The position numbers and the translations under genes are program-made. Under the pieces are notes generated by a model. That model ran no database searches and was not told the origin of the DNA. It saw only the letters and a list, made by a program, of their open reading frames with translations. A DNA stretch of 45,424 nt from Acidobacteriota bacterium (GTDB lineage Bacteria > Acidobacteriota > Vicinamibacteria > Vicinamibacterales > UBA2999): positions 1 to 45,424 of the forward strand of contig QHWQ01000334.1 of the NCBI GenBank assembly GCA_003222635.1. The letters are read 5' to 3'. How positions within the stretch are numbered: the first letter of the stretch is position 1; each line of letters begins with the position of its first letter. Shown piece after piece: positions 1-11,811 of the stretch.

Positions 1-83
1 GAGATCTTATGGGCGACAATCCTGTCGCGTCAACTTGCGCGCTGAACTATACTTCCGGCCACTTTTTCCTGGGCGGAGGGTTG

Positions 84-569
84 ATGCGACCACGTTCCCT
101 CGACGAATTCCTGACCAAGAACCGGGTCCCCTATACGACCTTCCGCCATGCACCGGCGTTCACGGCGATGCACGCCGCCGCCATCGCCCATGTGCCGGGC
201 CGCTCGTGGGCCAAGACGGTCGTCTGCTACGCCGACGGCGACGTGGTCCTGGCCGTCGTCCCCGCGCACTACAAGGTGGATTGCGACAGGCTGCGCGAAC
301 TCATCGGCGCGGGCGCGCTGCGGCTGGCGAGCGAGCGCGAGATCGCCGAGCTCTATCCGGACTGCGAGCAGGGCGCGCTCCCGCCGTTTGGCGGCGCGTA
401 CTCACGGCGCGTCTACGTCGAGGAGTGTTTCGTCGGCGATCCGGAGATGGTGTTCAGCGCGGGCACACACACCGACTGCATCCGGATGCACTACGGTGAC
501 TTCGCCGACCTGGCGAGCCCGGTTGTCGGCAAGTTCAGCGCGCCGCGCCGCGAAATCCCGGAGTCGTAG
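84..569 (+). CDS. YbaK/EbsC-family aminoacyl-tRNA deacylase-like protein
   Basis: A 161-residue protein resembling the YbaK / prolyl-tRNA-synthetase-associated domain, a fold that hydrolyses mischarged aminoacyl-tRNAs in trans. Support: an N-terminal helix region (SLDEFLTKNRVPY), a conserved AKTVV strand near residue 40, a central PPFGG turn near residue 102 matching the family's GxxxPFG-type loop, and a C-terminal FSAGTHTDCIRM strand. An in-frame ATG exists at position 9, but the ATG at 84 is preferred: it follows GGAGGG closely and begins where the domain begins. The gene runs convergently into the OsmC gene two bases later. The exact substrate cannot be told; some relatives have no known deacylase activity. 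Confidence 0.8.
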   Translation: MRPRSLDEFLTKNRVPYTTFRHAPAFTAMHAAAIAHVPGRSWAKTVVCYADGDVVLAVVPAHYKVDCDRLRELIGAGALRLASEREIAELYPDCEQGALPPFGGAYSRRVYVEECFVGDPEMVFSAGTHTDCIRMHYGDFADLASPVVGKFSAPRREIPES

Positions 570-571
570 AG

Positions 572-994
572 CTACGCTAATTTCGCGTCGAGCGTAATCT
601 TCGTATTCAGCAGACGGGAGATTGGGCAGCCGGCCTTCGCGCCCTCGGCCGCCTGCTGGAACTTCGCCTGGTCCGCGTTGGGGATCTTGACCGTCGTGTC
701 GAGGTGACTCGACGTCACCGTGAACGCGTCGCCGACTTTCTCCAGCGTTACGGTCGCGGTCGTGCTGATCGATTCTGCGGTCATGCCCGCATTGCCGAGG
801 AAGAGCGACAGCGCCATCGAAAAGCAGGCGGCGTGCGCCGCGGCGATCAGCTCTTCCGGATTTGTACCTTTTTCGTTCTCGAACCGCATGGAAAAGTTGT
901 ACGGGGCGTTTGATAGAACACCGCTCTCGGCGGAAACGGTGCCGCGTCCATCTTTGAGACCGCCCTTCCACACTGCGCTCGCGCTTCTTTTCAT
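572..994 (-). CDS. OsmC-family peroxiredoxin
   Basis: A 140-residue OsmC/Ohr-family protein, which reduces organic hydroperoxides using a pair of cysteines. The sequence shows the family pattern: an N-terminal beta region with KDGRGTVS, NPEELIAAAHAACFSMALS carrying the first Cys near residue 56, and a second Cys in GCPISRLL near residue 123. Length and Cys spacing match OsmC rather than Ohr. The ATG start at 994 opens toward the divergent GGDEF gene across a 49-bp gap. Function in peroxide defence is family knowledge; the cytoplasmic location follows from the absence of a signal peptide. Confidence 0.9.
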   Translation of the reverse strand: MKRSASAVWKGGLKDGRGTVSAESGVLSNAPYNFSMRFENEKGTNPEELIAAAHAACFSMALSLFLGNAGMTAESISTTATVTLEKVGDAFTVTSSHLDTTVKIPNADQAKFQQAAEGAKAGCPISRLLNTKITLDAKLA

Positions 995-1006
995 AGGCCC
1001 AAGACG

Positions 1007-1034
1007 TTATCACGACAACGTTTTCTCTTAGAAT
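1007..1034 (+). promoter_or_regulatory. Candidate promoter of the GGDEF gene
   Basis: TTATCA at 1007-1012 and TAGAAT at 1029-1034 are 16 bp apart and resemble -35/-10 boxes. The GTG start lies only 10 bases after the -10 box and no Shine-Dalgarno sequence is visible, so a very short or absent leader is implied. An ACGTT...AACGT inverted pair overlaps the spacer. This is motif reading only. Confidence 0.3.
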
Positions 1035-1043
1035 GGTTCGCGC

Positions 1044-2315
1044 GTGCAGCCCGCTCCCCTGCTGGCAGTCATCGCGTTCGCGATGCTTGTCATCGCCTTC
1101 GTCGTGCTGATTGCCACCGCCAGAGCGCGACGGCAGCAGCTGACTTCTCACGCCGAATCGATCGTTCCACCGCAGACGACTCCGCCTGTGCCGAGCGATC
1201 GTCAGCGAGTCGAGGGACTCGAGCAGGATGGTGACAGCGCCTGGCAGCAGCGCGTGCTCGCTCTCGCGGTCGAGCTGCGCGGATCGCTGACGAGCGCCGA
1301 GCTCCATGAGACCATCGCGCGCAAGCTGCCGCCGCTCATCGGCGTCGATCAACTCTGGATCGAAACGTCGGTCGGCGGGCGGCGCAAAGTGATCTCCTCG
1401 CCGATCTCGAGCGAAGGGCCCACGATCCATCCGCTGCTCGAAACGGCCGGCGAGTGGGCGACGTTTCCCCTGCGCTCCGCCGATGCCATCGTCGGCGTCA
1501 TCGGCGTGCCGATCACGCATCGGCCGCTCGCGCCGGCGGCGCGGCGCGCGCTCGCCTCCCTCGCCCCGCTGCTCGGCGACAGCCTGCAGACCGCGCACAC
1601 CATCGCGCAGCTGCGCGACCTGAGCACGATCGATTCGGTGACCGGCTGCTCCACGCGGCCGGACGGCCTCGATCGCCTCCGCGCGGAGCTGAAGCGCGCG
1701 CACCGCGCCACCCAGCAGGTCGCGGTGCTGATGCTCGACCTCGATTACTTCAAGAGCATCAACGATCGCTACGGGCACGCGTGCGGCGATTCCGTGCTGG
1801 CGGCCATCGGCCACACGATCATGCAGACGCTGCGCGTCAGCGACCTGCGGTGCCGGTGGGGCGGAGAGGAATTTCTCGTGGCGCTGCCGGAAAGCGGTCT
1901 CGACCAGGCGAAGCGTGTCGCGGTGACGCTCGCGCGCCGCATCGCCTCGACCGTCACCGAGTACGATTCCGCGCGCATTCAGTTGACGACCAGCGTCGGA
2001 ATCACGATTGCGCTGCCGGGCGAGGAAGATCTGGAGGCGGTGCTCGCGCGCGCGGACGCGGCGCTCTACCGGGCGAAGGCGGACGGCCGCAACTGCATTC
2101 GCGTGGTGCTCGCGCATCCGGAGGAGGGGACGATCGCGCACACGCCGCCGGCGCCGCTGCCCTTCAGGGATCGCCGCAATCCGGAGCAACCCGATCGGCG
2201 GCAGTACCGCGGCCCCGGGCGCCGCTCGACGGATTTCTCCCGGGGGCGGCCGGCTACGACAGAGACAGATGTTTCAGATGCTGACGAGGCGCGGGCCCGC
2301 GCCACCCCTGTCTGA
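1044..2315 (+). CDS. Membrane-anchored diguanylate cyclase (GAF-like + GGDEF)
   Basis: A 423-residue signalling protein. Residues about 4-25 form one hydrophobic helix (LLAVIAFAMLVIAFVVLIA). About 65-190 looks like a GAF-type sensor region. Residues 205-360 are a GGDEF domain with an intact active site written GGEEF (RWGGEEFLVALPES) preceded by MLDLDYFKSINDRYGH, so synthesis of cyclic-di-GMP from two GTP is expected. No RxxD product-inhibition site is evident in the stretch just before GGEEF. The C-terminal 60 residues are basic and low complexity (RDRR, PDRRQYRGPGRR). Start is GTG; the nearby ATG at 1033 is out of frame. The ligand of the sensor region is unknown. Confidence 0.9.
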   Translation: MQPAPLLAVIAFAMLVIAFVVLIATARARRQQLTSHAESIVPPQTTPPVPSDRQRVEGLEQDGDSAWQQRVLALAVELRGSLTSAELHETIARKLPPLIGVDQLWIETSVGGRRKVISSPISSEGPTIHPLLETAGEWATFPLRSADAIVGVIGVPITHRPLAPAARRALASLAPLLGDSLQTAHTIAQLRDLSTIDSVTGCSTRPDGLDRLRAELKRAHRATQQVAVLMLDLDYFKSINDRYGHACGDSVLAAIGHTIMQTLRVSDLRCRWGGEEFLVALPESGLDQAKRVAVTLARRIASTVTEYDSARIQLTTSVGITIALPGEEDLEAVLARADAALYRAKADGRNCIRVVLAHPEEGTIAHTPPAPLPFRDRRNPEQPDRRQYRGPGRRSTDFSRGRPATTETDVSDADEARARATPV

Positions 2316-2445
2316 GCAGCCGTCCTTCGACGTCCACCCAGCGTTTGTTCAGTTCTTCGGCGCCAAGCAAACCACGCCTGTAGTATCGGCAGGGCGATCG
2401 AAAGGTGTAGAGCGTGGCCCTACACGTTGTCATCCCTCAACTGCC

Positions 2446-3072
2446 CTAAACCGTGAACGGCAGATCGACAGAGAGTCGCGCACCCGCGGCTGTTTTCACG
2501 ATCGAGATGCTCGCCTCGGGAGCCCCCGCCGCCAGCCGCATCGCGGTAATCGCCACGTCCATGACCGACGCCGGGGCCGATGCCGCGGGCTCAATCGTTT
2601 CGGTCTGCACGGCCGTCGACACGGGCGCCGGAACCGGCGAACGCAGCAGCTCGCGGAGCATCTGCGCACGCTCGTCGGAGACGTGATGCACGAGGCACGG
2701 AACGTCGCGCAGCCCCGCGGCGCGCGCGGCGGCGAGACGCTTCTCCCCCGTGATGGTCCTGTAGGTTCCGTTGTTCCGCTGCACGACGAGCGGCTCGAGC
2801 ACACCGTGCCGCTTGATGGAGTCGACCAGCGCGGGCAGCGCATCGGCGGGCGCGTCGCTGACGTCGATCACGTGGACGGCGATGAACTGCACGGTCACCG
2901 CGGGCGTCGCGCCATCGAGCTGCTCGACATAGTGCGCGTCGGCGCGCATCCGGAAGGCGGGCGGCAGTCCCTCGCGAAAGGCGCCCGGCGAGTCGGCTGG
3001 AGTGTCGGTGGCGGTGAAGGAGGCGAACGAGTCGGAGGGACCCGGAGGGAGGAAATGGTTCCGATCGGACAC
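2446..3072 (-). CDS. ParB/Srx-like nuclease-domain protein
   Basis: A 208-residue protein with a ParB N-terminal-type domain at about residues 60-130: IKRHGVLEPLVVQ followed by YRTITGEKRLAAARAAGL, the ITGE(R/K)R..A motif that binds CTP in ParB proteins and ATP in sulfiredoxin. There is no following helix-turn-helix as in chromosome-partitioning ParB. The last 80 residues are a Pro/Ala linker and a short alpha/beta segment ending DLPF. Start is set at GTG 3072, just after GGTGGGGG; a longer reading in this frame overlaps the PQQ dehydrogenase gene and is not protein-like. It lies 101 bp downstream of that gene. A transcription-regulatory or kinase-associated role is possible; the function is not known. 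Confidence 0.7.
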   Translation of the reverse strand: MSDRNHFLPPGPSDSFASFTATDTPADSPGAFREGLPPAFRMRADAHYVEQLDGATPAVTVQFIAVHVIDVSDAPADALPALVDSIKRHGVLEPLVVQRNNGTYRTITGEKRLAAARAAGLRDVPCLVHHVSDERAQMLRELLRSPVPAPVSTAVQTETIEPAASAPASVMDVAITAMRLAAGAPEASISIVKTAAGARLSVDLPFTV

Positions 3073-3173
3073 TAGAACCCCCACCAGAAAATGTTTTTGA
3101 ATTGGATTCTGAACGAGTCGACCGAGTGTAACTGAATTTAATTGCCGGCAGTTAGTGGTTAGTAAAAAAATCT

Positions 3174-4844
3174 TTACCGCGTCGACGGCACGCGCGCGAT
3201 GTCGCTCAGGCCCCACGCCGTGAGCGTCGTGCCCGAAGGAACGAGGATCTGTTGCCGTCCATCGAGCATGTAGGTGATCGGCGAGGTGCCGTGCAGCGCG
3301 GATCCCATCTGGAAATGCCACAGGAGCTTCCCCGTATGTGAATCGATGGCGAGGAAATTCCCTTCCGCGTCTCCCGTGAACGCCAACCCAGAGGCGGTGG
3401 TCAGCACGCCCGACGTCGACGGGCTGATATAAGGAAATTCCCACTTGCGTTCTCCCGTCGTGGGATCGATCGCGCGCAGCGCTCCCCACGCACGATTGTC
3501 CGGGCTGTTCGTACGCTGGCCGGCGCCGCCGGTGTACCGCTCGCCGGGCACGTACTCCTGCTTCCACGCATAGAAGGTCGCACACACTTCGCGAGCGTTG
3601 ACGAAGAAGAGGTGCTGGGCCGGATCGTAGGAGGCCGGCCAGAAGTTCGTTGCGCCCGTAGGGTCGGGACATGTCAACGAGCCTTTCTCATCCGGCACAT
3701 ACCCCGGGAGGATCACTGGTCGTCCGTCGGTTCCTATTTCCTTCGCCCAGGTCGTGACGACATACGGTTTTCCGACGATCAGCTTTCCGTTGGTCCGGTC
3801 GAGCGTGTAGAAGAATCCGTTGCGATTGGCGAACATGACGACCTTACGGGGTTGGCCCGCAATTGTCAGGTCGGCAAGGATCGGTACCTCCGTCGCGTCC
3901 CAATCGTGCAAGTCGTGCGGTGTGAACTGGTAATGCCACCGCGGCCTTCCCGTGTCGGCATCGAGTGCGACGAGGGAGTCGCTGTACAGGTTGTCTCCTG
4001 TGCGGCTTTCGCTGTGGTAGTCGGGGCCCGGGTTGCCGATTCCGTAGTAGAGCAGGTTGAGCTCCGGATCGTACGCGCCGGTCACCCACACGCCGGCGCC
4101 GCCGCGCTGCCAGGAGTCGCCCGTCCACGTGTCGTTGCCGGGCTCACCCGGACCGGGAATCGTATAGAACCGCCACGCGCGGTCGCCCGTCTTCGCGTCG
4201 TAGGCGTCGATGAAGCCGCGAATCCCGTACTCGCCGCCCGCGACGCCGACGATCACCTTGTCCTTGACGACGAGCGGTGCGATGGTCGAGGCGTACCCCT
4301 TCGAGTAGTCCTCGAGCGTCGTGTCCCACACGACCGCGCCGGTCTTCATGTTCAACGACAGCAGATGCGCGTCGAGCGTGGTCATGAACAGGCGATCGCC
4401 GAGGACACCGAACCCCCGATTCACGAGGCCGCAGCAGGCGGTGAGGCTGCCGGTCGGCGGCAGCTCGCGCTTGTACTGCCAGATCTGGCGGCCGGTCCGC
4501 GCGTCAATCGCCCACGCGACGTTGAGCGGCCCGGTCACGTACAGCACGTTGTCGCGCAGCAGCGGCGTCGTCTCGAAGCGGCCCGCGGTGTCGGTTTGGA
4601 ACACCCATTGCGGCACGAGACGGTTCACGTTCTCCGGCGTGATCTGCGTCAGCGGACTGTGCCGCTGGTTCGTGTAGCCGCCGCCGAACATCAGCCAGCG
4701 CGATCCGTCGGAAGGCAGACCGCTGAGCAGGTCCTGTGCGGTAACGAGCGGCGGAGGGACGCTCTGCTGCGCCGCCAGCGTCGCCATGCATGCCGCCGCC
4801 CCGAACACCGCGATCGCGACGCGAGCAGACGTTGGTCGAAACAT
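3174..4844 (-). CDS. Secreted PQQ-dependent (quinoprotein) alcohol dehydrogenase-like protein
   Basis: A 556-residue eight-bladed propeller quinoprotein with a signal peptide (AVFGAAACMATLAAQQ). Family features: tryptophan-docking repeats such as ALDADTGRPRWHYQ and AIDPTTGERKWEF, the vicinal Cys pair in TACCGLVNRG near residue 137 that sits over PQQ, an Asn metal ligand in YGIGNPGPD, and the catalytic Asp in HDWDATEVPIL. It has no C-terminal haem domain, so it is a type I-like enzyme that would pass electrons to a separate cytochrome. The upstream gene, 9 bp away and co-directional, encodes a dihaem cytochrome c and is the obvious partner. GAGGAG lies 5 bases before the ATG. The periplasmic substrate (an alcohol or aldehyde) cannot be inferred; no PQQ biosynthesis gene is in the window. 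Confidence 0.9.
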   Translation of the reverse strand: MFRPTSARVAIAVFGAAACMATLAAQQSVPPPLVTAQDLLSGLPSDGSRWLMFGGGYTNQRHSPLTQITPENVNRLVPQWVFQTDTAGRFETTPLLRDNVLYVTGPLNVAWAIDARTGRQIWQYKRELPPTGSLTACCGLVNRGFGVLGDRLFMTTLDAHLLSLNMKTGAVVWDTTLEDYSKGYASTIAPLVVKDKVIVGVAGGEYGIRGFIDAYDAKTGDRAWRFYTIPGPGEPGNDTWTGDSWQRGGAGVWVTGAYDPELNLLYYGIGNPGPDYHSESRTGDNLYSDSLVALDADTGRPRWHYQFTPHDLHDWDATEVPILADLTIAGQPRKVVMFANRNGFFYTLDRTNGKLIVGKPYVVTTWAKEIGTDGRPVILPGYVPDEKGSLTCPDPTGATNFWPASYDPAQHLFFVNAREVCATFYAWKQEYVPGERYTGGAGQRTNSPDNRAWGALRAIDPTTGERKWEFPYISPSTSGVLTTASGLAFTGDAEGNFLAIDSHTGKLLWHFQMGSALHGTSPITYMLDGRQQILVPSGTTLTAWGLSDIARVPSTR

Positions 4845-4853
4845 GACCGCTCC

Positions 4854-5681
4854 TCAGCGGGCGCCGGATGGCGCCGCGGTTGTGCCCTGCAGGCTTTCGA
4901 GGTAGGAGAGCAGATCGTCGAGCTCCGCGTCCGACAGTGTGTCGGGGCCGAACACGGGCATCGCGGACTTCTTTTCGTCGCTCACCGAACGCATGTCTTC
5001 GCGCAGATAGCCCTGGATGCGCTCGCGCGTGTCCATCACCTGCACCGAGAACAGATCTTCGTTCTTCTTGACGCCGCGAATCTCCTGGCCGTTCGGCGTC
5101 GTCAGGGTCACGGGCTCATAGCCGGTCTTGAAGCTTCCCATCGTGCCGCGAATCTGACGCGCCATCGCCGCGCGCGCCCGTGCGGCGCCGATGCGCGAGA
5201 GATCGGGACCGAGATTGCCTCCGCGATCGCCGATACGGTGACACGCGATGCAGGTGGTGGCGAACACGTGCTCGCCGCTCGCGGCGTTGCCGGACCCCGG
5301 CGCCGTGCCGGTGGCCGGCGAGATCGTTTTCACGTAGGCGAGGATGCGCCAGATGTCCAGGTCGGATGTTCGCGGAGCCGGATGCGCGGGCATCTCGGTG
5401 TTCGGTACGCCATTGCGGATGGAGCGAAACAGCGCCGCGTCGGTACGCCCGCGCGCCCACACTTGCGTGATGTCCGGCCCGCGAATGCCGCGCGCATCCA
5501 TGCCGTGGCAGTCCGCGCAGCGCACGCGATAGGCGCCCATGCCCGCGGTAATGGCGTCGGCATCGCCCTCGAGCGGGTTCTTCGTCGGCGGATCGGCGGG
5601 AATCTTGAGATAAACGTCCTGGGCGATCAGGTTTGCGGCGGCTACGACGACGACAATCAGTACGAAGTAGATCCACCTCAT
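4854..5681 (-). CDS. Secreted dihaem cytochrome c
   Basis: A 275-residue protein with an N-terminal membrane or signal helix (YFVLIVVVVAAANLIAQ) and two haem-binding motifs, CADCH near residue 57 and CIACH near residue 144, each in a separate cytochrome c domain. Distal Met candidates occur in TEMPAHP and SAMPVFG. It is the first gene of a two-gene operon with the PQQ dehydrogenase and is the likely electron acceptor. The ATG at 5681 begins exactly at the hydrophobic segment; upstream in-frame sequence belongs to another reading frame of the PFOR-like gene. No Shine-Dalgarno is visible and a TATAAT box lies 10 bases upstream, so translation may be (nearly) leaderless. Confidence 0.88.
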   Translation of the reverse strand: MRWIYFVLIVVVVAAANLIAQDVYLKIPADPPTKNPLEGDADAITAGMGAYRVRCADCHGMDARGIRGPDITQVWARGRTDAALFRSIRNGVPNTEMPAHPAPRTSDLDIWRILAYVKTISPATGTAPGSGNAASGEHVFATTCIACHRIGDRGGNLGPDLSRIGAARARAAMARQIRGTMGSFKTGYEPVTLTTPNGQEIRGVKKNEDLFSVQVMDTRERIQGYLREDMRSVSDEKKSAMPVFGPDTLSDAELDDLLSYLESLQGTTAAPSGAR

Positions 5682-5691
5682 AGTGGGGCGG

Positions 5692-5697
5692 ATTATA
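5692..5697 (-). promoter_or_regulatory. -10 box (TATAAT) for the cytochrome c/PQQ dehydrogenase operon
   Basis: A perfect TATAAT on the minus strand ends 10 bases before the cytochrome c ATG. A -35 box is weak (TAGTAG-like). Transcription would start about 2-4 bases before the ATG, consistent with the missing ribosome-binding site. Confidence 0.45.
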
Positions 5698-5719
5698 GCG
5701 CCGTTGATCGTTCTACTAA

Positions 5720-10234
<4,515 letters not shown>

Positions 10235-10289
10235 GTACGCCCTCTTCGCTGTCCCTAAGCCCGGCGTGGGATGACAGATATTTGGGGCG

Positions 10290-10367
10290 ATTCTAATCCC
10301 TTATCGGTCGATCAGGAGTCATACGATTTCCGTATCGATCACATATTCGGTCGATATCTCCGACCGA
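10290..10367 (-). promoter_or_regulatory. Candidate promoter/operator region upstream of the PFOR-like gene
   Basis: On the minus strand TAGAAT (10290-10295) is a possible -10 box; the -35 is weak. Upstream lies a perfect 7-bp inverted repeat TCGGTCG/CGACCGA (10347-10367, 7-base loop), and TCGGTCGAT recurs at about 10305. The block is less GC-rich than its surroundings, as is typical of a control region. Confidence 0.3.
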
Positions 10368-10380
10368 TTCCTTCGGATTC

Positions 10381-10521
10381 GGTGCGGGGTGCGAGAGTGC
10401 GAGGTCCGACGGTGCGTCCGAAGGTGCGGGGTGCGATGGTTCGGATCGTCCGTTGCACGATTCGCACGTGGCACCCTCGGACGCACTATCGCACGTCGCA
10501 CGGCCTCGCACGATCGCACGT
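10381..10521. repeat. Long imperfect inverted repeat built from GTGCGA units
   Basis: The left half is dense in GTGCG(A/G) units and the right half in TCGCAC units. The best-paired part is GTGCGTCCGAAGGTGC (10412-10427) against GCACCCTCGGACGCAC (10471-10486), 15 of 16 pairing. As RNA it would form a hairpin with arms of about 65 bases. It sits between the divergent PFOR-like and VOC genes and ends just before the VOC ribosome-binding site. Confidence 0.75.
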
Positions 10522-10539
10522 GAGTATTGAGGAGGAACC

Positions 10540-10896
10540 GTGATCTCTGGCGCGCACGCGATCATTTACAGCGCGAACCCCGAGGCGGATCGCGCGTTCC
10601 TGCGCGACGTGATCGGCTTGCCTCACGTCGATGTTGGACACGGCTGGCTGATTTTCGGCCTGCCGCCATCCGAGGTTGCCGTGCATCCGGCGGAGAAGAA
10701 CAACGTCCACGAGCTCTACTTCATGTGCGACGACATCCAGGCCTTCGTCGCGCGCATGAAGGCGCACGTGATCGAGTGCGAGCCGGTGAAGGATGAAGGA
10801 TGGGGATTGCTGACGCACCTCACGCTGCCGGGCGGCGGCAAGATCGGCGTCTACCAACCACGCCACCCGCGTCCGCCGGCAACTCGGCCGCGGTAG
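10540..10896 (+). CDS. VOC (glyoxalase/bleomycin-resistance) superfamily protein
   Basis: A 118-residue protein with one VOC module of paired beta-alpha-beta-beta-beta units: HAIIYSANPEADRAFLRDVIGL at the start, and VHELYFMCDDIQAFVARMKAH then LTLPGGGKIGVYQPRHP at the end. The family holds metal-dependent lyases, dioxygenases and resistance proteins; the substrate cannot be assigned. His in AHAII and Glu in HELYFM are candidate metal ligands. The GTG start at 10540 follows GAGGAGGAACC, a strong ribosome-binding site. The last residues (PRPPATRPR) and the stop run directly into a dispersed palindromic repeat, so the natural C-terminus may have been altered. Confidence 0.8.
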   Translation: MISGAHAIIYSANPEADRAFLRDVIGLPHVDVGHGWLIFGLPPSEVAVHPAEKNNVHELYFMCDDIQAFVARMKAHVIECEPVKDEGWGLLTHLTLPGGGKIGVYQPRHPRPPATRPR

Positions 10897-10916
10897 TGTC
10901 CGGCTTTAGCCGGACC
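10892..10916. repeat. Dispersed palindromic repeat, family A (copy 1)
   Basis: GGTAGTGTCCGGCTTTAGCCGGACC-type element with a TCCGGCT/AGCCGGA palindromic core. Copies recur at 33715-33796 (three, one of them partial) and 38182-38206. This copy overlaps the stop codon of the VOC gene. Confidence 0.85.
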
Positions 10917-11197
10917 ACCGCTCGCGTGAACCGGACGCGGGCACATCGGGCGCTCGGCCTCGATCTCCGCACGCCGGGAAATCGCTCTCGCTTCGGTACC
11001 CTTACGCTCCCGCGTCGACTACTTGCTAACTCGATGCTGCGTCCATTCCGCGGCTCAAAACGTCCGAGCTGATTCGCCGCAACTCCAACGCGTTGACGGA
11101 AGTCGACGCGGAAGCCTCGCTCGCTCGATTTCCGATCTCCCGCGCCTGCGGCGTGCTTCGAATCTCGGCCTCGACCCGACATGCCCGCGTCCTTCAA
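10917..11197. other. Intergenic stretch without a recognisable gene
   Basis: About 280 bases between the VOC gene and the convergent acetyltransferase. Open frames exist on both strands but their translations are Arg/Ser-rich and resemble no family. A family A repeat lies at its left edge. Nothing else was recognised. Confidence 0.5.
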
Positions 11198-11728
11198 TCA
11201 GTCGCGACGTTGCCAATCGCTGCGGGATACGCCGTACTGCAGCACTTTGCGATCTGGCATATGCGGGAGCACGGTCTCCCCTTCCAGCCGTTCGCCGACG
11301 CGCTCCGCGACATGAATCGAACGCATGTTCTCAGGAGCGATGAAGCTGCTGATGTGCGAGCGATCGAGCTCCGTGAACGCGTTCTCGATGCACCGCTTCA
11401 CGGCTTCCGTCGCGTAGCCGCGGCCCCAGCACTCCGATCGTAGCGTCCAGCCGATCTCGAAGCCGGGCCAGCCCTCCGGCTGCCATGGTCCGATGCGACC
11501 CACAAACGTCCCTGTCGCACGTTCAACGACGGCAAACAGTCCAAAGCCTCGCAGCGTCCAGTGGCCGGCGATGGTAGCGAAAGCGCGCCACGCGGAGAAT
11601 CGCGAGAGCGGCTTTCCATCCTCGGTGACGAATTCCGCGACACGCGGATCCGCGTACATCGCGGCAAACGCGTCGAAATCGTCGATCGCGAACGGGCGCA
11701 GGATCAGCCGCTCGGTCTCGAGCACCAC
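11198..11728 (-). CDS. GNAT-family N-acetyltransferase (RimJ/RimL type)
   Basis: A 176-residue acetyl-CoA-dependent acetyltransferase. It opens with LETERLILRPF, the hallmark start of the RimJ/RimL (Acetyltransf_3) group. Motif A lies near residues 105-125 (GRGYATEAVKRCIENAF), giving the CoA pyrophosphate-binding loop, and the protein ends with an ENMRSIHVAERVG segment typical of the group. Two adjacent GTG codons could start it; the first gives 176 residues. The gene is downstream of the nuo operon on the same strand but separated by a hairpin, so it is probably not part of that operon. Whether it modifies a ribosomal protein or a small molecule is not predictable. Confidence 0.9.
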   Translation of the reverse strand: MVLETERLILRPFAIDDFDAFAAMYADPRVAEFVTEDGKPLSRFSAWRAFATIAGHWTLRGFGLFAVVERATGTFVGRIGPWQPEGWPGFEIGWTLRSECWGRGYATEAVKRCIENAFTELDRSHISSFIAPENMRSIHVAERVGERLEGETVLPHMPDRKVLQYGVSRSDWQRRD

Positions 11729-11761
11729 GCGGGTAGTGTAGACCGCGAAGGCGCTCGGTTA

Positions 11762-11800
11762 GGTGCGATGTGTCGACGGTGCGGCTCGCACCATCGCACG
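11762..11800 (-). terminator. Cruciform-type hairpin just past nuoN
   Basis: GTGCGATG (11763-11770) pairs with CATCGCAC (11792-11799), enclosing an inner perfect stem GGTGCG-GCT-CGCACC (11778-11792). It begins 12 bases beyond the nuoN stop and uses the same GTGCGA unit as the large repeat at 10.4 kb. No U-tract follows, so termination or mRNA 3'-end protection is only inferred. Confidence 0.45.
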
Positions 11801-11811
11801 AGAGCGGAGAC

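Noticed and set aside
402-2189. Long minus-strand open frame of 595 codons overlapping OsmC and the GGDEF gene
   Set aside because: Its translation is Arg/Asp/His-rich without domains; it is an antisense shadow of high-GC coding DNA.
10381-10521. CRISPR array
   Set aside because: The GTGCGA units have no constant repeat length and no unique spacers; the arrangement is an inverted repeat.
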